Shown piece after piece: positions 4,939 to 7,077 of a DNA stretch of 7,077 nt (the first letter of the stretch is position 1; each line of letters opens with the position of its first letter). The DNA lies in the NCBI GenBank assembly GCA_046734415.1, contig JBKPRD010000134.1, positions 1 to 7,077 of the forward strand, given 5' to 3'. The stretch is from DATBLE01 sp046734415. Lineage in GTDB: Bacteria > Actinomycetota > Thermoleophilia > Gaiellales > Gaiellaceae. Under the pieces are notes generated by a model. It searched no databases, was not told the origin of the DNA, and saw nothing but the letters and a program-made list of their open reading frames with translations. A program made the translations under genes and the position numbers.

Positions 4939-5283
4939 TCACTCGAGCCCCTGTTCGTACGGGACGAGCACTCCCCTCGCCCAAGCCCAAAGACCGACGA
5001 GCAAGCCTTGGATAGCCGACTCCCCTTCGTCCTCGCCGGATCGGCCGACTCCATAGCGCTCGTTCAGCGCGTCGATCTCGCGGCGAGCGGCGGGCGTCGG
5101 AAACAACGTCTCGAATTCTTCGGGCGACGCCCACTCGTATTCGGCGTTGAGAGCGGCGGCACGGCACTGGAGGGTCCGATAACGGTCCTCCCCCGCTACA
5201 TCGTTGCCCGCAACAACCTCGTCGACACCCTCGCGCGCCTCTGCGGCAATCGCGCGGAGCTCGGCGATCGCACGCGCATCCAC
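4939..5283 (-). CDS. Hypothetical protein, acidic, 114 residues
   Basis: I do not recognise this family. Translation from GTG 5283 is alanine- and glutamate-rich and mostly helical. It has a conserved-looking centre (E-Y-E-W-A-S-P-E-E-F-E-T-L-F-P-T-P, 48-64), then A-A-R-R-E-I-D-A-L-N-E-R-Y, and a hydrophobic tail with G-L-L-V-G-L-W-A-W-A-R-G-V-L (93-106) that could be one amphipathic or buried helix. One cysteine (C40) is present. Normal amino-acid composition and high-GC codon use argue that it is a real gene, not a shadow. It starts 10 nt after the SDR stop, so it is probably cotranscribed with the SDR gene. No clear Shine-Dalgarno is visible, and coupling to the SDR stop may serve instead. 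An in-frame ATG at 5373 would overlap the SDR gene by 80 nt and is less likely. Confidence 0.6.
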   Translation of the reverse strand: MDARAIAELRAIAAEAREGVDEVVAGNDVAGEDRYRTLQCRAAALNAEYEWASPEEFETLFPTPAARREIDALNERYGVGRSGEDEGESAIQGLLVGLWAWARGVLVPYEQGLE

Positions 5284-5293
5284 GGCGTCGTTT

Positions 5294-6016
5294 TTACAGG
5301 CTCTCGCCAGGCCTCTGGAAAACGATCTCGGGAACGATGCAAGCCGGCGAGAGACGCAGAATGAATCGCACACCCTCCGCGATGTCCTCGGGACGCATCA
5401 TCTCGGCCGCGTCGACGCTCTCCTTGATGAACTCGCTCATGTCGGTGTCCACGAAGCCCGGGCAAAAGGCAACGGACTTGACACCCTCGGCGTTCAGCTC
5501 CTTGTTCATCGCCTGGGTGTAACCGACAACTCCGGCCTTTGTCGCCGAGTAGACCGACAGCCAGGGTTGGCCAGACTTGCCCGCGAACGACGAGAGATTG
5601 ACGACCAAGGCCTTGCCGTGTTCCGCGCCGGCGGCGCGCAACATCTCGGCGCACTCGCGGTAGAAGAGAACGATCGCTCGCAGGTTGACCGCGATCTGCA
5701 TGTCGATGTACTTGCTCTGCTGCTCGGCGACGGCGGCGCCGATCCCGACCCCGGCGTTGTTGACGAGAACGTCGAGGCGGCCAAAGCGCTCGCGGTGGCG
5801 CTGCACGACGGTCTTGATGCCGTCTTCGTCGGCCATGTTGGCGGCAATGGGCTCGACCTCGTAGCCCTTGTCGCGAAACTCCGCCGCGGTCGTCTCCAAG
5901 GTGTCCGGTTTCCGCGCGCTGATCGTCAGCGAGTACCCGTCCTCGCCCAGGGCTTCGGCGATCGCACGACCGATTCCCCGCGATGCGCCTGTGACGATTG
6001 CTGCTCGCTCCGACAT
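5294..6016 (-). CDS. Short-chain dehydrogenase/reductase (SDR), complete
   Basis: The product has 240 residues, the classical SDR length, with a Rossmann fold and NAD(P)-dependent oxidoreduction of a hydroxyl or carbonyl group. Motifs are T-G-A-S-R-G-I-G (9-16), N-N-A-G (86-89), N111, the catalytic S143 and Y156-S-A-T-K160, and P-G-F-V-D-T-D-M (186-193). S-A-R-K (33-36), with an arginine just after the second strand, suggests NADP preference. The start is ATG 6016 with AAGGGG 5 nt upstream on the minus strand. Further in-frame extension to 6124 is arginine- and proline-rich and is rejected. The downstream hypothetical gene follows within 10 nt. The substrate cannot be told; 3-oxoacyl reductase-like annotation would be a generic label only. 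A large hairpin lies 53 nt upstream of the start. Confidence 0.92.
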   Translation of the reverse strand: MSERAAIVTGASRGIGRAIAEALGEDGYSLTISARKPDTLETTAAEFRDKGYEVEPIAANMADEDGIKTVVQRHRERFGRLDVLVNNAGVGIGAAVAEQQSKYIDMQIAVNLRAIVLFYRECAEMLRAAGAEHGKALVVNLSSFAGKSGQPWLSVYSATKAGVVGYTQAMNKELNAEGVKSVAFCPGFVDTDMSEFIKESVDAAEMMRPEDIAEGVRFILRLSPACIVPEIVFQRPGESL

Positions 6017-6068
6017 CCGGCCCCTTCGTCCGACTGCAGAAGCCGGGCACGCTAGATCATCCGCGGCG

Positions 6069-6106
6069 AACCGGGACGGACGTGGCGGGGCACGGCCGTC
6101 CCGGTT
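6069..6106. repeat. 38-nt near-perfect hairpin upstream of the SDR gene
   Basis: AACCGGGACGG (6069-6079) is an exact reverse complement of CCGTCCCGGTT (6096-6106). Inside, CGTG (6081-6084) pairs with CACG (6091-6094) around a GCGGGG loop, leaving a single A-G mismatch. There are fifteen pairs in total. Neither strand has a T run after it, so a classic terminator is unlikely. It lies in the SDR gene's 5' region and may be an operator, an mRNA leader structure or a dispersed palindromic repeat. Confidence 0.7.
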
Positions 6107-6139
6107 AGCGCCGGAGCTGCCCACGGCACGCCGAGGAGG

Positions 6140-6172
6140 GATTCGCGTGCGTCGCGGGAGCCGGAGCGAATC
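6140..6172. repeat. Inverted repeat GATTCGC / GCGAATC
   Basis: The 7-nt arms at 6140-6146 and 6166-6172 are exact inverted copies separated by 19 GC-rich nt. The repeat sits midway between the divergent SDR and small-gene starts. It could be a regulator site but has no further support. Confidence 0.35.
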
Positions 6173-6244
6173 TGACTTGACTTCGCTTTTGCCAACTGTA
6201 CTTCAAATGCTGATCGGATGCATCGCAACGGCTTGCGTGGTCAC

Positions 6245-6273
6245 TTGACACGAATTCAGTTTGGGAGTATTGT
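6245..6273 (+). promoter_or_regulatory. Predicted sigma70-type promoter for the small-gene operon
   Basis: A perfect -35 TTGACA (6245-6250) is followed by 17 nt and TATTGT (6268-6273; 4 of 6 consensus). The start site would be near 6280, giving a very short leader (about 14 nt) containing the AGGAGG ribosome site. The local drop in G+C (6176-6275) also marks a promoter region. Confidence 0.65.
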
Positions 6274-6282
6274 GCGCAGCCT

Positions 6283-6288
6283 AGGAGG
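6283..6288 (+). promoter_or_regulatory. Shine-Dalgarno AGGAGG deciding the start of the 96-residue gene
   Basis: A perfect AGGAGG ends 5 nt before ATG 6294. The in-frame GTG at 6291 would be only 2 nt away, too close, so ATG 6294 is preferred. Confidence 0.75.
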
Positions 6289-6293
6289 TTGTG

Positions 6294-6584
6294 ATGAGCC
6301 ACGATCAGGTGGTCAACGAACTACTGGAGCGCCGGGCACGGCGTGAAGCACGACAGCGCCAGGTCGAGCGCGGCTGGATGTCCGACGAACTCTCGGACGC
6401 CTGGCGCGCCGCTCAGGACGAGGCGACAAACGCGTACGAGCTGTGGAGCGAGCTTCCGGGCCGCGACGCCTACGCCGTCTACCGCGCGGCGCAGGACCGG
6501 GCCGACGAGGCGCAGGATGCGTTATGGCAGCAGCACATCCTCACCACGGTCGCCCCCGGGTATGAGGGGTGGATCACCTCATGA
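6294..6584 (+). CDS. Small helical protein of unknown function, 96 residues
   Basis: I do not recognise this family. A basic helix at the N-terminus (about 7-26, rich in Arg and Glu) is followed by two similar helical segments: W37-R-A-A-Q-D-E-A44 and Y63-R-A-A-Q-D-R-A70, 26 residues apart. Each is followed by a tryptophan (W51, W78). This internal duplication suggests an alpha-hairpin or small helical bundle. There are no cysteines, signal peptide or membrane segment, so it is probably cytoplasmic. It has its own strong promoter and a perfect ribosome site, so it may be well expressed. Its stop overlaps the next start by 4 nt (ATGA, 6581-6584). Confidence 0.75.
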   Translation: MSHDQVVNELLERRARREARQRQVERGWMSDELSDAWRAAQDEATNAYELWSELPGRDAYAVYRAAQDRADEAQDALWQQHILTTVAPGYEGWITS

Positions 6585-6772
6585 GGGCTCTGATGCCTCA
6601 CGCTCCGGCACGAAGCGTCCGCGCCCGCGACGCGGTCCTCCGGCCGACGGTCGGCGGCAGGCGCGCACCCGTCACCGCCCGTGGCCGCGCGGCCCTCGAC
6701 GAGTCCCGGCGCCGTCTGCACCTCACCGGGCTCCAACTCGAGGTCTCCCAGGTCGCCGGGAGCACGCGCTGA
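6581..6772 (+). CDS. Small basic protein of unknown function, 63 residues
   Basis: I do not recognise it. Translation from ATG 6581 gives a strongly basic protein with a proline- and arginine-rich first half and a helical end (A-A-L-D-E-S-R-R-R-L-H-L-T-G-L-Q-L, about 40-56). The ATGA overlap with the preceding gene supports translation, and its TGA stop overlaps the apparent CTG start of the following SDR gene. Arginine-rich translations are common as shadows in GC-rich DNA, so the case rests mainly on the two overlaps. Its basic character might suit nucleic-acid binding, but no motif shows this. Confidence 0.45.
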   Translation: MRALMPHAPARSVRARDAVLRPTVGGRRAPVTARGRAALDESRRRLHLTGLQLEVSQVAGSTR

Positions 6773-7077
6773 CAACGCTCGAACTGGTCGGCGACTCTGC
6801 CGTAGTCACCGGCGCCGGCCAAGGCCTCGGCTACGACATCGCCCGTCACCTGATGGCCGCGGGCGCCGACGTGCTCGTCCTCGAGATCGACAGGGACCTG
6901 GCGGAAGACGCTGCCGCCTCGCTCACGAGCGACCATCCTGGGCGGCGGGCAGTTGCGTTCGCCGGCGACGTCTCGAACGAAGACGACGTGCGTTCGGCAT
7001 TCGACGTCGCCGTCGAGGAACTCGGCCCGCCGCAGATCCTCGTCAACAACGCTCTCTACAACCTGCTCAGCCCGATC
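6769..7077 (+). CDS. SDR family oxidoreductase, C-terminus cut by window edge
   Basis: The first 103 residues of a Rossmann-fold SDR are visible: V-V-T-G-A-G-Q-G-L-G (12-21), the acidic strand end L-V-L-E-I-D-R (36-42), which favours NAD over NADP, G-D-V (66-68) and L-V-N-N-A-L (91-96). The usual N-N-A-G is N-N-A-L here. The catalytic Tyr-Lys region lies beyond the window. No ATG, GTG or TTG occurs in this frame between 6565 and the fold. The best start is CTG 6769, preceded by GGGAG with a 6-nt gap and overlapping the upstream TGA stop (CTGA). The alternative ATG 6562 would add a long proline/arginine-rich tail and is unlikely. It is probably cotranscribed with the two small genes. Confidence 0.8.
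   Translation, partial: MTTLELVGDSAVVTGAGQGLGYDIARHLMAAGADVLVLEIDRDLAEDAAASLTSDHPGRRAVAFAGDVSNEDDVRSAFDVAVEELGPPQILVNNALYNLLSPI

Noticed and set aside
4750..5364. A 204-residue forward frame across the repeats and the hypothetical gene
   Set aside because: It has no ribosome site and shadow-like composition, and it starts in the phased repeats. The minus-strand frame has better protein character.
5204..6055. A 283-residue forward frame opposite the SDR gene
   Set aside because: This is the antisense shadow of a canonical SDR with all catalytic motifs on the minus strand.
6069..6106. Rho-independent terminator
   Set aside because: The stem is strong but neither strand has a following T run, and it lies upstream, not downstream, of the nearest gene.
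1..7077. CRISPR array, rRNA, or prophage genes
   Set aside because: I saw no regularly spaced long repeats, no rRNA motifs and no phage structural, integrase or transposase genes in the window.

Overview
The window is high-GC bacterial DNA (by eye roughly 64-65% G+C, with strong G/C preference at third codon positions). Genes are tightly packed, with short overlaps and at least two consensus-like TTGACA promoters. Gene style and protein flavour suggest an Actinomycetota-like bacterium, possibly Thermoleophilia, but this is inference and no marker gene fixes the taxon. If the main finding is right, the organism must also use selenocysteine.

Left and centre (1-4442) form one divergent locus. 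From a 39-bp control region (1611-1649), an ETHE1/persulfide-dioxygenase-like metallo-beta-lactamase-fold protein and an MFS transporter (cut by the window edge) run leftward, coupled by a 4-nt GTGA overlap. Five genes run rightward, each within 12 nt of or overlapping the next: an ArsR-type regulator fused to a rhodanese domain, an SRPBCC-fold protein, a DsrE-family protein, an ArsM/UbiE-like SAM methyltransferase and an OsmC-family protein. The control region carries three alternating CTTGA/TCAAG half-sites over a TTGACA-N17-TTGAAT promoter that predicts a leaderless regulator mRNA.

The main discovery candidate is the methyltransferase. Its first in-frame stop, a TGA at 3738-3740, sits where the ArsM-like family usually has a conserved Cys (the C-[IV]-A-G-A-L motif). 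The reading frame continues for 60 family-like residues to a second TGA only 3 nt before osmC. Immediately after the TGA is a GC-rich hairpin with a G at the start of its apical loop, at a distance suiting a bacterial SECIS element. I interpret the gene as a 264-residue selenoprotein (Sec204). Together the locus looks like a thiol/persulfide or metalloid handling system: the rhodanese domain would sense, the dioxygenase, DsrE and OsmC proteins would process reactive sulfur or peroxides, the Sec methyltransferase would methylate an unknown acceptor, and the MFS protein would export.

The stretch 4443-4938 has no convincing gene. It holds small inverted repeats, a 3' half of a tRNA-Arg(TCT) gene on the minus strand (4670-4712) that resembles an integration-site remnant, and four helically phased CGGGACAC-type repeats (4755-4815).

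The right part (4939-7077) carries a short hypothetical protein and a complete SDR oxidoreductase on the minus strand. A 38-nt hairpin lies in front of the SDR gene. Rightward, a consensus-like promoter drives two small unknown genes and a second SDR gene that is cut by the window end and seems to start at a CTG codon.
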